64,000 nt of DNA from Chromatiaceae bacterium (lineage in GTDB: Bacteria > Pseudomonadota > Gammaproteobacteria > Chromatiales > Chromatiaceae): positions 1-64,000 of the forward strand of contig JALOTB010000002.1 in the NCBI GenBank assembly GCA_025458165.1, in the 5' to 3' direction. The translations under genes were made by a program, and so were the position numbers. Within the stretch, counting starts at the first letter, position 1. Each line of letters begins with the position of its first letter. This document shows, piece by piece, positions 52,988 to 62,286 of this stretch. Below the pieces are notes generated by a model. That model had not been told where the DNA came from and did no database searches. It was given only the letters and a program-made list of their open reading frames with translations.

Positions 52988-53622
52988 AGCCGCTCGTACC
53001 GCAGGACGCGGCCCGTCCCGGTGTCGCTTTCGAGCCCGATCCAGTCCCCATCGGCCGTGTACCAGAGGAAGATCTCGCGGTCCTCGGCCCGCAGGCGGTA
53101 AGCCTGGGCCTCCACCTCCTCGCCGCGGAAGGCCCGGCGCGCGAGACCGAGGGGCTCGAGGCGCACCTCCACCAGCTCGCCATTCTGCGGATTGAGCAGG
53201 CGCGGTCGCCTGAGCAGGTCCGGTGACCAGTACGCGAACGTCCCGACACATCCGGGCACCTGATTACGCTCCCCGTTCACCTCCAGGGCAAGGGCGCCCT
53301 TGAGACGCTCCCCCAGCACCCGGATGGCCTCGCCATTGTCGTCGGTAGCGGATTGGATGCGCTCGAGACAGCCGTCGCGCCACTGCTCTTCGCTCTGATG
53401 GCGGTACCGATAGAGGTCGAAGATCAGTAAGCGAACGTCGAAGTGAGCGCGGGAGACGACCCGTTTCTCGCTGCCACCGGTCGCGAGATCGAAGCGGTGC
53501 TCGCCGATCTGGGACTGGTCCAGGTAGACCTTGAACGCCAGTGTCTCCGTCGAGGCGACGGCGACACTGGCTGCGCCAAGCATCAGACCGAACAGCAGCG
53601 AAGCGAGCCTGGATTGCGACAT
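52984..53622 (-). CDS. DUF6134-like secreted protein
   Basis: 212 residues from ATG 53622; signal peptide to about residue 23 (VAVAS-TE). Beta-rich body with LAFKVYLDQSQIGEHRFDLA, YRYRHQSEEQWRDGCLERI, FAYWSPDLL and a C-terminal FLWYTADGDWIGLES. This matches the DUF6134 family, often beside lipocalins. Periplasmic; function unknown. Coupled to blc. Confidence 0.75.
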   Translation of the reverse strand: MSQSRLASLLFGLMLGAASVAVASTETLAFKVYLDQSQIGEHRFDLATGGSEKRVVSRAHFDVRLLIFDLYRYRHQSEEQWRDGCLERIQSATDDNGEAIRVLGERLKGALALEVNGERNQVPGCVGTFAYWSPDLLRRPRLLNPQNGELVEVRLEPLGLARRAFRGEEVEAQAYRLRAEDREIFLWYTADGDWIGLESDTGTGRVLRYERL

Positions 53623-54279
53623 GGCCACGGCCTCCGATCGGCGGGGCGAGCTGAGAGGATGGGAGCTAGGGCGGTGACCCGGACGCAACCGAATCTCGGA
53701 GCACGGGCCACCGCCCTCGCCTGCGGGAGCTGATGCCATCGACGGCGAGAAACAACCCTCTGGGCTACAGGGCTGATGGGCCCCGCCGTGACTGAGAAGC
53801 AATGAGCGTGAAGCACGCTGACGTGATCGCCCTTGGCCACCAGTGGGGCACCGCCGGACGGATCGGCCCGAGCCCGGATCACGGCCGCGCGTCGATCCGA
53901 CGCGGCACCGATGCTTGCACTTGGCAAACCCCGCGGGTTGGGTATACTCCCGGCCCATCACGGCGGCGCCCAACCAGCGCCTCGGCCGACACCTCTCGCA
54001 AAGGCCCACGACGTTCAATCCGACCCTGCCGCCACCGCCCGAGCCGAGCTGGCTCGTCGGTACGCCTCCCCCGACCCCGGCCGTCATCCCCCGAGTATGA
54101 CGTCGAGCCGCTCCGCTTCCCGTTCGTCCAGCGACGTGCGATCGCAGCCCTCCGTGGGTACGAGCCCAGAACTCTCCGACCGCGCGAGCGGCCGGAAGCC
54201 GACAGTCGTCTAACTTGTGTATTGATTATTCGACCGTTCTACTTTCTGCCAATACACATTTCCCACTCGAGATCGATTG
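53623..54279. other. Intergenic region, about 650 bases, long leader of the RNA-binding gene
   Basis: No gene recognised. The last 70 bases are AT-rich and contain the 54214-54258 inverted repeat. Because RRM cold-shock-type genes often have long structured leaders, part of this may be 5' UTR. Confidence 0.45.
54214..54258 (+). promoter_or_regulatory. Leader hairpin of the RRM gene
   Basis: TGTGTATTG and CAATACACA, perfect 9-bp arms around a 27-base AT-rich loop, ending 21 bases before ATG 54280. The AT-rich stem could melt with temperature or bind the protein itself. Confidence 0.45.
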
Positions 54280-54555
54280 ATGAATATCTACGTAGGAAAC
54301 CTGGCGTACAGCGTGACTGAGGACGACCTCCGGCAGGCCTTCGCGCCCTATGGCGACATCACCAGCGTCAGCCTGATCACGGACAAGTTCTCCGGCCAGT
54401 CGAAGGGATTCGGCTTCGTCGAGATGCCCAACAACTCCCAGGCCGACGCCGCCATCAAGGCCCTGAACGAGACCTCGCTCAAGGGCCGCAACATGAAAGT
54501 CAACCAGGCCAAGCCCCGCGCGGAGCGCCCCGCCCGCGGCCCGCGCCGCTTCTGA
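54280..54555 (+). CDS. RRM-domain RNA-binding protein
   Basis: 91 residues. RNP2 IYVGNL (3-8), RNP1 KGFGFVEM (42-49) and a basic Arg/Pro tail (KPRAERPARGPRRF). Small single-RRM proteins bind RNA and are often cold-induced in proteobacteria. It has a long upstream gap and a classic terminator, so it is monocistronic. Confidence 0.93.
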   Translation: MNIYVGNLAYSVTEDDLRQAFAPYGDITSVSLITDKFSGQSKGFGFVEMPNNSQADAAIKALNETSLKGRNMKVNQAKPRAERPARGPRRF

Positions 54556-54562
54556 CCGATCT

Positions 54563-54604
54563 CCGGGGCGGGTCGCGGACCAACCGCGGCTGCGCCCCGG
54601 TTTT
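54563..54604 (+). terminator. Rho-independent terminator
   Basis: CCGGGGCG pairs with CGCCCCGG, with an inner CGCGG/CCGCG stem, followed by TTTT. Eight bases after the RRM stop. The best terminator in the window. Confidence 0.85.
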
Positions 54605-54924
54605 CCCGGCAGATCGCCGCCGCTTGGCCAGTCCGCGCGCGGTGATTGAGTCTCCCTCGCCTACCTTCTGACCAACGGCGCGGACTGGCGCGGTGTTGCG
54701 TCAAAGCCCGCATCCGCGCCGCGGCTGCGGCTGACCCGTCGCAGCGCGACTCCGAGTAATGTCCCTTCGCAACGTCCCCCTTGCTCGCCCGGACCCGATC
54801 TACCGCCTCCTCAGGCGGCCCTGAGTGAAGGCCTGGCCGACCGCCGCGCCGCGGGATAACGGCATGCCGGCCGAACGCAACCGCTCCCGGGCACCTGGCC
54901 CTACTGGGTGCGCCGGCCCGCCGA
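54605..54924. other. Intergenic region, 320 bases, convergent genes
   Basis: Between the RRM terminator and the end of the methyltransferase gene. Nothing recognised. Confidence 0.4.
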
Positions 54925-55710
54925 TTAGGCCCGGCCGAGCCTGGGCCAGAGGAAGCCCGTCTTGCGTTTGAATTCGGCGTACTCGGGCAGCGTGCGGAGG
55001 AACTTGCGCTCCTCGATCTTGGCGCGGATGACCTGGAGCACGACCGCGCCGGCAAAGAGGTACAGCCCGACCGGCGTCCCGGAGAGGATCGCGATGCCAA
55101 AGATATGGATGATCTCGCCGACGTAGAGGGGGTGGCGGATGCGCCGATAGGGACCCGTGGTGACCAGGGTGCGTACCGCCGCGCGCAGGCCGAAAGAGCG
55201 CTTCAGGTGGCTGATGGCCCAGATGCTGAAACCGGCGCCAAACAGGCCGAGGCCAAGGCCCAGCATATTGAGATAGAAGCCGTAGAAGGGCGTGAGCCCG
55301 CGCAGCACGGCGCGGGTCTCCGGGGAAAAGCCAGGGACGTACTGGCGTACCTCGGGCAGTAGAAGGAGTGTGAACCCGATTACCGGGACAAACACCGTGA
55401 TCAGGGGAAAGAGGTTCTCTACTGCCCCCTCGGGCCGACTCTTGGCGGCGCCGCGCACGATGAAACTGTAGAGCACCAGGGCATCGAATGCCGTCGCGGT
55501 CACGAAATACAGCAGGTAGGACAGGGCGCTCGTGAGATAGAAGCCCGCCGCCGGACCGAGCTCGTTCAACCGGTCGATATTCGCGAGCAGGCCCCAGAGC
55601 TCCGGGCTGCCCGTCAGATAGGTCCAGAGGGCGTACACCTTGGCCCCGACGATCAGGCCGAATAGGACGATCGGCGCTCCGTCCGTCCTCAGTTTCTCAG
55701 GGATAGGCAT
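54925..55710 (-). CDS. PEMT/ICMT-like membrane methyltransferase
   Basis: 261 residues, six or so helices. The conserved SAM/lipid site is GPYRRIRHPLYVGEII (about 184-199) and the C-terminal EERKFLRTLPEYAEFKRK. This is the phospholipid or isoprenylcysteine-type methyltransferase superfamily; the substrate is unknown. Stands alone. Confidence 0.8.
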   Translation of the reverse strand: MPIPEKLRTDGAPIVLFGLIVGAKVYALWTYLTGSPELWGLLANIDRLNELGPAAGFYLTSALSYLLYFVTATAFDALVLYSFIVRGAAKSRPEGAVENLFPLITVFVPVIGFTLLLLPEVRQYVPGFSPETRAVLRGLTPFYGFYLNMLGLGLGLFGAGFSIWAISHLKRSFGLRAAVRTLVTTGPYRRIRHPLYVGEIIHIFGIAILSGTPVGLYLFAGAVVLQVIRAKIEERKFLRTLPEYAEFKRKTGFLWPRLGRA

Positions 55711-55969
55711 GGCGGCTCCGGCTGTTCGACCCCAGTTCCCTCACGACTCGGCGCGGGCACCTTAGCATAGGCTCGCGCAGCGGCGCAGCGCGGGACATCC
55801 CGCGGCCCCGGGCTGTCGCAGGACCCCGACGACCAGGGCGGCCACTCGGCCAGTATGCCCGCTGGAAGCCGGGAACTCCGCGGGCCAAGCACACTGGTAC
55901 GCAACGTGCTTAGACTTACGTGAAGGGGGCGGCCGTGCCGCCCCGCCCAGCGTAAAGGTAGCCGACACC

Positions 55970-56422
55970 ATGCGCGCCAGCGATCAGCCCTATGGCTCTG
56001 CCCCCGAATTCGACAAGGCGCTCTTCGAGCAAGTCAGCCAAAGCATTGCGGAGCACGGCGTGCAGTTGATTGCCGTGTACGAGAGCCGCGATGACGACTA
56101 CAGGCCCTTCGTCTACACCATCGGGCTCAGCGAGCGGGGCGGGGACGAGATCATCGCATTCGCCGACAGCGAGGAGGAGCTCAACGCAATCGCCGAGCTG
56201 CTCTACCGGATCGCCCGCCGCGAGCGGCCGCTCGATCCGCATGAGGTGCTGCGCTACCGCAATGGCACCCTGACGCTGGCCGCACCGGATGCGGATTTCG
56301 ATGCCTTCCTCCAGGAGCACTGCCTGGTCGAGGCCCGAAGCTACTACCGCTGCCACCGGGTCGACGTACTCGTGGCCCTCGCGGAGACCGATCTGCGCGG
56401 GCCGCATCAGAGCCTGCACTGA
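55970..56422 (+). CDS. DUF4262 family protein
   Basis: 150 residues. YRPFVYTIGLSERGGDEIIAF, with the IGL motif, marks the DUF4262 fold, found in small cytoplasmic proteins without known function. CDS begins at ATG 55970 behind AAAGGTAG. Confidence 0.85.
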   Translation: MRASDQPYGSAPEFDKALFEQVSQSIAEHGVQLIAVYESRDDDYRPFVYTIGLSERGGDEIIAFADSEEELNAIAELLYRIARRERPLDPHEVLRYRNGTLTLAAPDADFDAFLQEHCLVEARSYYRCHRVDVLVALAETDLRGPHQSLH

Positions 56423-56432
56423 GGTCGTCGGC

Positions 56433-57032
56433 CTACTCCCGCGGACCGATCAGGGTCTGCAGTTCGTCGAGCGTTCGGGCGAGCTCCGCCACCAGGGCGT
56501 GCGGCGCACTTCCGGCCACGCGGTACGCGTCGAGGAGGCTGCGGTAGTACCACAGGTGCTGCGCCGGATCGGTCTCGCTGAACCGCGCCCACACCCAATC
56601 GCCCTGCTCCCGGAAGTCGCGCACCAGGGCGCGCGCGTTGTGGAGCTTATCGGCGCAGGAGACGCGGTGCACGCCGGCGCTGGCGGCCTCCTGCATGTGG
56701 CGAATGTAGCGTTCCTTGCGCTCGCGCCAGGGCGGCTTGGGAATGACCTCGGCGTCGGTGCAGGCATCGACGATCGCCCCGACTTCGCGCCCGAATCGCG
56801 CGACGATCTGCGAGCGAAGCGCCATTGCGCCGCCGTGGTAGGCGGCCTGATCCTCGATCGCATCGTGGAGTAGCGCGGCGATCGCCTCGTCCTCGTCCCC
56901 GCCGTGCTCCAAAACCAGGCTCGCGACGGCCAGCAGATGGGCGAGATACGGGATGTCGGTGCCCTTGCGCGTCTGCCCGGCGTGCAGCCGGGCGGCAAAG
57001 CACAGGGCGGCGGAGAAGCGCTCCGTCAGCAT
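56433..57032 (-). CDS. HD-domain hydrolase, SpoT/MESH1-like
   Basis: 199 residues. HD pattern: H17 (RLHAGQTRKGTDIPYL), H32, H56-D57 (LLHDAIED) and SCADKLHNARALVRD. This is the metal-dependent (p)ppGpp pyrophosphohydrolase-like fold without a synthetase domain, so it could lower alarmone levels; the substrate is inferred. ATG 57032. Convergent with DUF4262. Confidence 0.87.
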   Translation of the reverse strand: MLTERFSAALCFAARLHAGQTRKGTDIPYLAHLLAVASLVLEHGGDEDEAIAALLHDAIEDQAAYHGGAMALRSQIVARFGREVGAIVDACTDAEVIPKPPWRERKERYIRHMQEAASAGVHRVSCADKLHNARALVRDFREQGDWVWARFSETDPAQHLWYYRSLLDAYRVAGSAPHALVAELARTLDELQTLIGPRE

Positions 57033-57137
57033 GGGCGGGCTGGGCTCCGGGCGGCGGGTACCTGACCCAACCATGCCAGCGGCGCCAGCCCAGGGCAAGC
57101 CGCATGATCCGCCCCTGGGGCAGCCCGCTGCCGGTGC

Positions 57138-57917
57138 TCAAGCCCGCTCGGGCAGCCCCGCCCGCGCCGCGGCCCGCCGCAGGAACTCGGCCGGCGCGCC
57201 CATCTCGGCGCGGATCCGCAGGTACGCCGGGGTCCACTCGCCGCGCGGATCGCGCAGCGCGAGCGGCGGGGGATCGGCGCACGTGCCGCTCCGAGCGCAG
57301 GTGAAGAGCGCGATCATCGGCGGCTGGTGCGCGCGGAAGTGGACCTCCTGGCGGGCGCGCAGCTTGAGCCCGGCGGCCGCCACCGCCGTCTCGGGGCGGG
57401 GGTCTCGCGCCGCGTGGCAGAAGCAGAAGACGCCGTCCTCCGAGAGCGAGCGAGCGGCGGCCCGGCAGTAGTCGAAGACGTCGCCGCGCAGCTCGAAGCG
57501 CGCCGCCGCCTTTTGCGGGTGTGGGGAGACGGTGCCCTGCGCAGGCGGTAGATAGGGCGGTGAGCCGGTGACCAGGTCGAACTCACCGCCCGGCCAGTCG
57601 CGCAGATCGAGGTTGCGGAGGCTGACGCGATCCTCCAGGCCGTTGTGGGCGACCGTGCGCCGCGCGAGCCCGTGGCTCAGCTCCTGCACCTCGACCAGCG
57701 TGAGCCGGGCCTCGCCCGCCAGGCGCCACAGGGTCAGCAGGCCGACCGAGCCGATCCCGGAGCCGAGATCGAGGACGCGGGAGGCGTCCGGTCGAGCGTT
57801 GGCGGCGGTCCAGGCCGTCAGTAGGTCGTCGGCCGAGAATCGGTGGCCCTGGCGGAGCTGCCAGATGCGCCAGTCCCCGGCTAGGGCGTCGAGGGTCAGC
57901 TCATCGCTCGCAGGCAT
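57138..57917 (-). CDS. TrmN6/YfiC-like N6-adenine methyltransferase
   Basis: 259 residues. HRFSADDLLTAW, SAM loop DLGSGIGSVG (50-59) and catalytic SPPY (119-122, a variant of NPPY). The closest role is methylation of A37 in tRNA-Val. The Asn to Ser change is common in this group. Slight distance to the HD gene suggests separate transcription. Confidence 0.85.
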   Translation of the reverse strand: MPASDELTLDALAGDWRIWQLRQGHRFSADDLLTAWTAANARPDASRVLDLGSGIGSVGLLTLWRLAGEARLTLVEVQELSHGLARRTVAHNGLEDRVSLRNLDLRDWPGGEFDLVTGSPPYLPPAQGTVSPHPQKAAARFELRGDVFDYCRAAARSLSEDGVFCFCHAARDPRPETAVAAAGLKLRARQEVHFRAHQPPMIALFTCARSGTCADPPPLALRDPRGEWTPAYLRIRAEMGAPAEFLRRAAARAGLPERA

Positions 57918-57987
57918 GAGCGAGGCGCCCCGCGCGGCCTCTGCGCCAGTCGGCGGCGGCCCGGCGATCGGGCCGCCGCGCGTCGGT

Positions 57988-58824
57988 CTAGAGCCCAGGC
58001 TGCGGGGCGGGGACGGCCGGCTGGGACGTCTCGCCGCCCATGCCCTCCTGGAGCGTCGCGGCCGCGCCTTCGGCAGCCCCCTCGACGGCGGAGACGGCGT
58101 CGTCCACCGTCTCCTTCACCACCTCGGCGGCCTCGGCCGCGGCCTGCTCGGCGGCTTCGATCGCTGTCGGGGCCGGCTCGGCAGGGGGCGCGGCCTCCGG
58201 CGCGAGCGGGGCGGCCTCCGCCGGGGTCTCGGCGGGCACCACCTCAGGCGCGGCTGGGGCCGGCTCGATCATGGCATCAGGTGCGGGTGCGGGCTCGGCA
58301 GACGCCTCGGGTGCCGGCGTAGCGGGCTCGGCGGCAGGCTCGGCTGCGGGCGGAGCGGGCTCGGCCGGCGGCTCGGTGACCGGCGCCGTCGCGCTCGGGG
58401 CGGGCTCCTCGGCGTGGCCAGGCACGGCGGCGGCCGACTTCTCCGCCAGCATGCGATCGAGCTTGTCGACCTGGGTCTGCAACGACGGCGGCAGAGAGTC
58501 CCTGATGGCCCGCAACTGCGACACGGCGCCCGCGGCGAGTGCGGTCTTGCCCTCGCTCAAGTATTGCTCGGCCTGCTCGATGAGCCCCGCGGCCTCGGCG
58601 CTCGCGCTTTCCGCAAGCTCGGCGCCCTTGAGCCGGGCCGCCTCGGCCATCGCAGCAGCCGCCGCGGCCGCCGCGTCCTTGGCCTTGGCAGCCTCGTCCG
58701 CGGCGCGTTCCATTGCGGACTGCACAGCGGTCTTCTCTTCCCCGGGCGCGGGCTGATCACCTTCGCCGCAGGCCGCCAGCGTGCCGGCTGCCACCAGGGC
58801 GGCCAGAATGAGACGTTGTTTCAT
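57988..58824 (-). CDS. Ala/Pro/Glu-rich lipoprotein
   Basis: 278 residues. Lipobox LAAC with Cys19. Residues 30-130 are helical (Ala-rich coiled-coil-like, LDRMLAEK); residues 130-270 are PE/A repeats, likely unstructured. Exported and membrane-anchored; function unknown, perhaps a spacer or scaffold in the envelope. Confidence 0.78.
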   Translation of the reverse strand: MKQRLILAALVAAGTLAACGEGDQPAPGEEKTAVQSAMERAADEAAKAKDAAAAAAAAMAEAARLKGAELAESASAEAAGLIEQAEQYLSEGKTALAAGAVSQLRAIRDSLPPSLQTQVDKLDRMLAEKSAAAVPGHAEEPAPSATAPVTEPPAEPAPPAAEPAAEPATPAPEASAEPAPAPDAMIEPAPAAPEVVPAETPAEAAPLAPEAAPPAEPAPTAIEAAEQAAAEAAEVVKETVDDAVSAVEGAAEGAAATLQEGMGGETSQPAVPAPQPGL

Positions 58825-58950
58825 GCTGTTCTCCTTCTCGATCGATCAGGACATCGGGCGGCCAGGGCCGAGGGCACAGACCCATGCCCAGGCCCCGGCG
58901 GGGTCGAATTCTGGCACGGAGCACGCGCCTGCGTCGCGCATGGCCGGGGT

Positions 58951-59199
58951 CTAGCCGCCGTGCGCCTTGCCTCCGACTCCCGCCATGCGGGCCAGCTTGG
59001 CGATCAACAACAGCCACGGCAGCCCGTGCAAGAGGAGATCGAAGACATCGATCGGGCGAGTCAGGCGCCCCGCGGCGAGCAGTTTGAGCTTCTCCCAGAG
59101 ATGGGGCTCGGGGACGAAGGGGGCGAGCCCGAGGGTGAGCGCGACGATGAGGACCAGCCCAAGCGGCAGCCGGTCGATCCAGCCCAAGAGGGCCCTCAC
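58951..59199 (-). CDS. Small membrane protein, 82 residues
   Basis: [21 protein letters not shown], then [36 protein letters not shown]: two membrane helices and a conserved amphipathic middle. I recall relatives annotated loosely as RND-transporter associated, without evidence. GTG 59199 follows GAGGAGG and overlaps the macro-domain stop (GTGA), so they are coupled. Confidence 0.7.
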   Translation of the reverse strand: MRALLGWIDRLPLGLVLIVALTLGLAPFVPEPHLWEKLKLLAAGRLTRPIDVFDLLLHGLPWLLLIAKLARMAGVGGKAHGG

Positions 59200-59720
59200 G
59201 CGCCCTCCTCGTCGCCGAGCACACACTCAGGGCAGAGCGCCCGGTAGATCGCCGCGTCCTCGGCGGAAAAGCAGCAGGCGATGACCTCGGCGAAGGCGTC
59301 GCGCTCGCGGCGCATCACGCCCAGGGCGATACGGGCGGCGGCCTCCTTGGGATAGCCGTACACACCCGTGCTGATCGCCGGAAAGGCGATGGTGCGCACG
59401 CCATGGGCGCGCGCGAGCGCGAAGGCCTGCTCGTAGCAGCCCCTAAGGAGTCCGGGCTCACCGGCCTTGCCACCCCGCCAGACCGGACCCACGGTGTGGA
59501 TGACCCAGGGCGCGGGTAACCGGAAGCCAGGGGTGATGCGCGCCTCGCCCGTCGGGCAGCCACCGAGTGGGCGGCAGGCATCCTTGAGGTCCGGGCCGCC
59601 CGCGCGGTGGATAGCTCCGTCCACCCCACCCCCTCCGCGCAAGGTCGAGTTGGCGGCGTTGACGATGGCGTCGACGGCGAGCCGCGTGATATCGCCGGTG
59701 ATGATGCGGATGATTCCCAT
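59196..59720 (-). CDS. Macro-domain protein (ADP-ribose deacetylase-like)
   Basis: 174 residues. [20 protein letters not shown], then [21 protein letters not shown] and [14 protein letters not shown]: the YmdB-type macro domain that removes O-acetyl groups from ADP-ribose or cleaves ADP-ribosyl esters. ATG 59720. First gene of a two-gene unit. Confidence 0.93.
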   Translation of the reverse strand: MGIIRIITGDITRLAVDAIVNAANSTLRGGGGVDGAIHRAGGPDLKDACRPLGGCPTGEARITPGFRLPAPWVIHTVGPVWRGGKAGEPGLLRGCYEQAFALARAHGVRTIAFPAISTGVYGYPKEAAARIALGVMRRERDAFAEVIACCFSAEDAAIYRALCPECVLGDEEGA

Positions 59721-59842
59721 GCCTGCTTCAGCCAGTGTCGGGGCCACACCCATACCTTGACGCGCACCGCGCAAAGGGGTTACCAAGCCCGCGGGAGGAT
59801 CGCTTCGTGGCCCTTTCCAGCCCGCCTACACCGCCGCCCGCC

Positions 59843-60157
59843 ATGCCGAGCCTCATCGCCATCCTCGCACTCGTCCTTATCGGCTGGTTCTGGCTCGACA
59901 GCCTGCGCGCCCGTGAGCTCGCCACCGGCATCAGCCGCGCCGCCTGCCAGAGGCACCAACTGCAGTTCCTCGATCAAACGGTCGCACTCGTGCGCATTGG
60001 GCTGAGACGCACCCCTGACGGGCTGCGGCTGCGACGGGTCTACCGGTTCGACTTCAGCGAGGAGGGCGTGGGCCGGCGCAATGGCTATCTGATCCTGGTC
60101 GGTCTCGACCTGGTTGAACTGAGCCTCGGCCTGCCCGACCGGGCGGCCGACACCTAA
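59843..60157 (+). CDS. DUF3301 family protein
   Basis: 104 residues: one N-terminal helix (LIAILALVLIGWFWLDSLRA), then ACQRHQLQFLDQTVALVRIGL and YRFDFSEEG. This is the short membrane-anchored DUF3301 family of gammaproteobacteria. ATG 59843; a longer upstream frame is not conserved. Confidence 0.85.
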   Translation: MPSLIAILALVLIGWFWLDSLRARELATGISRAACQRHQLQFLDQTVALVRIGLRRTPDGLRLRRVYRFDFSEEGVGRRNGYLILVGLDLVELSLGLPDRAADT

Positions 60158-60215
60158 CCCGCCATGACACCCGTGTCGCTCAGGATGGTGAACGAACGGC
60201 GGCAGTGCCGGCTCA

Positions 60216-60236
60216 CCCTCACCCCAGCCCCCTCTC
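60216..60236 (-). repeat. REP-like intergenic repeat, copy C
   Basis: CCCTCACCCCAGCCCCCTCTC, same core as 23740-23760, in the DUF3301-sspB gap. Confidence 0.4.
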
Positions 60237-60293
60237 AGAACGGCGGCGGACAGGGAGCGCCTGCGGCGCATGGTCACGGCAAGCCCCCGCCCC

Positions 60294-60686
60294 TTACTTG
60301 ACGACCTTCAGACTCGGCCGATCGCGCGGCGGCTTGGGCGGCTCCGGCTCCTCACCCGAGGCCCCGGTCGTCTGCGGCTCCTCGTCCGGGAACAGCATGC
60401 CGCGGCCGTTCTCCCGGGCATAAATCCCCATCACGGCCTCGGCGGGCAGGGTCACGTCCATCGCAACGCCGCCGAAACGGGCGTTGAAGGAGATGCGCTC
60501 GTTGCCCAGGACCAGTGCTCGTACCGCGCTCGGCCCGATGTTGAGGACGATCTTACCGTCCTGCACGAACTCGACCGGCAAAACCGAACCCGGGCGCGAG
60601 GCGTCAACCAGCAGGTGGGGCGTCAGCCCGTTGTCGAGGATCCACTCGTAGAGCGCCCGGACGAGGTAAGGCCGATTGGAGGTCAT
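60294..60686 (-). CDS. sspB: ClpXP protease specificity-enhancing factor
   Basis: 130 residues. SNRPYLVRALYEWILDN start, the SsrA-binding fold with ISFNARFGG, and a C-terminal ClpX-binding peptide PSLKVVK. It delivers tagged proteins to ClpXP. Cotranscribed with sspA, 18 bases apart. Confidence 0.95.
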   Translation of the reverse strand: MTSNRPYLVRALYEWILDNGLTPHLLVDASRPGSVLPVEFVQDGKIVLNIGPSAVRALVLGNERISFNARFGGVAMDVTLPAEAVMGIYARENGRGMLFPDEEPQTTGASGEEPEPPKPPRDRPSLKVVK

Positions 60687-60704
60687 GGCGAGACGAGGCG
60701 CCGG

Positions 60705-61334
60705 TCAGCGCGCCTCCAGCACCATCTCGTGCTCGGCCTCGGTGAGGCTAGCGCGGAACGCCGGCAGTGCAAAAATCCGTTTGGAGTACTCCTGGATCGC
60801 CTTGGCCTGCGGCGGTAGCTCGATCCCCAGCACGGGGAGGCGCCAGAGCAGCGGCGCCACGCAGCAGTCGACGAGTGAGAGCTCGTCGCTCATGAAGAAC
60901 GGTTTCGCGGCAAATACCGGCGAAGTCGCGACCAAGCTCTCCCGCAGCTCCTTGCGCGCCTGCGCCGCCTCTCCCTCGCCGCCCTTGACGATGCGCTCCA
61001 GTAAGACGTACCAGTCGCGCTCGACCCGGTACATGTAGAGCCGCGCGTTGGCCCGTGCGACTGGGTCGACGGGCAGCAGCGGCGGGTGCGGAAAGCGCTC
61101 GTCAAGGTACTCCATGATGATCCGCGACTCATACAAACGCAGGTCGCGATCGACGAGGGTAGGCACGGTGCCGTAGGGGTTGAAGTCCATCACCTCGTCG
61201 GGAAGCGCCTCGGCATCGACGTCGACGATGTCGACGGTGATACCTTTCTCCGCGAGTACGATGCGGACTCGGTGGCAGTAGGGACAGGAGGGATCAGAAA
61301 ACAGGGTCATCACGGATCTTCGGTTCGCTGCCAC
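60705..61334 (-). CDS. sspA: Stringent starvation protein A
   Basis: 209 residues from GTG 61334, giving the standard AANRRSVMTLFS start. GST-like fold with CPYCHRVRIVLAEK and NPYGTVPTLVDRD. It binds RNA polymerase and shapes stationary-phase and acid responses. A longer frame upstream is not conserved. Confidence 0.95.
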   Translation of the reverse strand: MAANRRSVMTLFSDPSCPYCHRVRIVLAEKGITVDIVDVDAEALPDEVMDFNPYGTVPTLVDRDLRLYESRIIMEYLDERFPHPPLLPVDPVARANARLYMYRVERDWYVLLERIVKGGEGEAAQARKELRESLVATSPVFAAKPFFMSDELSLVDCCVAPLLWRLPVLGIELPPQAKAIQEYSKRIFALPAFRASLTEAEHEMVLEAR

Positions 61335-61514
61335 GGCACTCTGCCCTTTGCTCCAGCTCGCATGCACCCGACGCCCCGCGTCGCAGCTCGCCGACGGCGA
61401 GCGCAGAGTATAGCCGAAACCACAGGGGGGTGCCCTCGCGTGGGGCGCGGCGGGCTAGAGCGCCTCCGGGCGGGCACCCAGGAATCGGGTCGCCGGGGCG
61501 AGGCGTCGGTCGCC

Positions 61515-61542
61515 ACGGCAGGCCCCGGGCGGGGCCTGCCGT
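61515..61542 (-). terminator. Strong hairpin after petC
   Basis: ACGGCAGGCCCC / GGGGCCTGCCGT, perfect 12-bp stem, 4-base loop, six bases past the petC stop. No T-run, but probably marks the end of the bc1 operon. Confidence 0.6.
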
Positions 61543-61548
61543 GACCAT

Positions 61549-62286
61549 TCAATGGACGTCCTTCCAATACTCCTTCTTCAGCGCGTAGGCCACGATAAAG
61601 AATAGGCCGAGGAAGAGGAGCACGTAGATACCGAGCCGCTGACGCTCGACCCGCATGGGCTCGCCGACATAGGTCAGGAAGTTGGTCAGATCCAGCACCA
61701 TGGCATCGAACTCGCCGGGCGACAGGGAGCCCGGCTGAACCAACTCAAGCCCGGCAATCTTCGCCGCCGCTGCACCCTCCTCTTTTCCGGGCTCCAAGAC
61801 GGCCTTTTGGACGCCCTGCAGCGACGACAGCACGTGAGGCATACCGACCTGGGGGAAGACCAGGTTATTCACACCATAGGGTCGCGTATCGTCGAGGTAG
61901 AAGCTCTTCAGATACGTGTAGACCCAATCGGGCGAGCGCCAGCGGGTGACCAGGGTGAGATCCGGGACCGCCGTGCCAAACCACTTCTCGCCGTCCTCCG
62001 GGCGCATCGAGATCGTCATCAGGTCGCCCGGCTTGGCGTCCGTGAACATGAGGTTCTGGCGCAAGGTCATCTCGTCGATGCCGAGGTCCTCGGCCATGCG
62101 GTTGTAGCGCATGTACTGCAACGAGTGGCACCCCATGCAGTAATTGACGTAGTACTTCGCGCCCCGCTGGAGCGAGGCTTGGTCGGTGAGGTCGATGTTG
62201 GCCTTCTCCAAATGGACATGACCGCCCGCCGCCGTCGCCAGCAAGGGGGTGAGGAACAGCACCGAGGCAATAAACAGAGCTCTCAT
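61549..62286 (-). CDS. petC: Cytochrome c1
   Basis: 245 residues. Signal peptide (TPLLATAA), heme c site C50-MG-C53-H54 and C-terminal membrane anchor (LGIYVLLFLGLFFIVAYAL). It carries electrons from the Rieske cluster to soluble cytochromes in the bc1 complex. ATG 62286 overlaps petB as ATGA. Confidence 0.97.
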   Translation of the reverse strand: MRALFIASVLFLTPLLATAAGGHVHLEKANIDLTDQASLQRGAKYYVNYCMGCHSLQYMRYNRMAEDLGIDEMTLRQNLMFTDAKPGDLMTISMRPEDGEKWFGTAVPDLTLVTRWRSPDWVYTYLKSFYLDDTRPYGVNNLVFPQVGMPHVLSSLQGVQKAVLEPGKEEGAAAAKIAGLELVQPGSLSPGEFDAMVLDLTNFLTYVGEPMRVERQRLGIYVLLFLGLFFIVAYALKKEYWKDVH

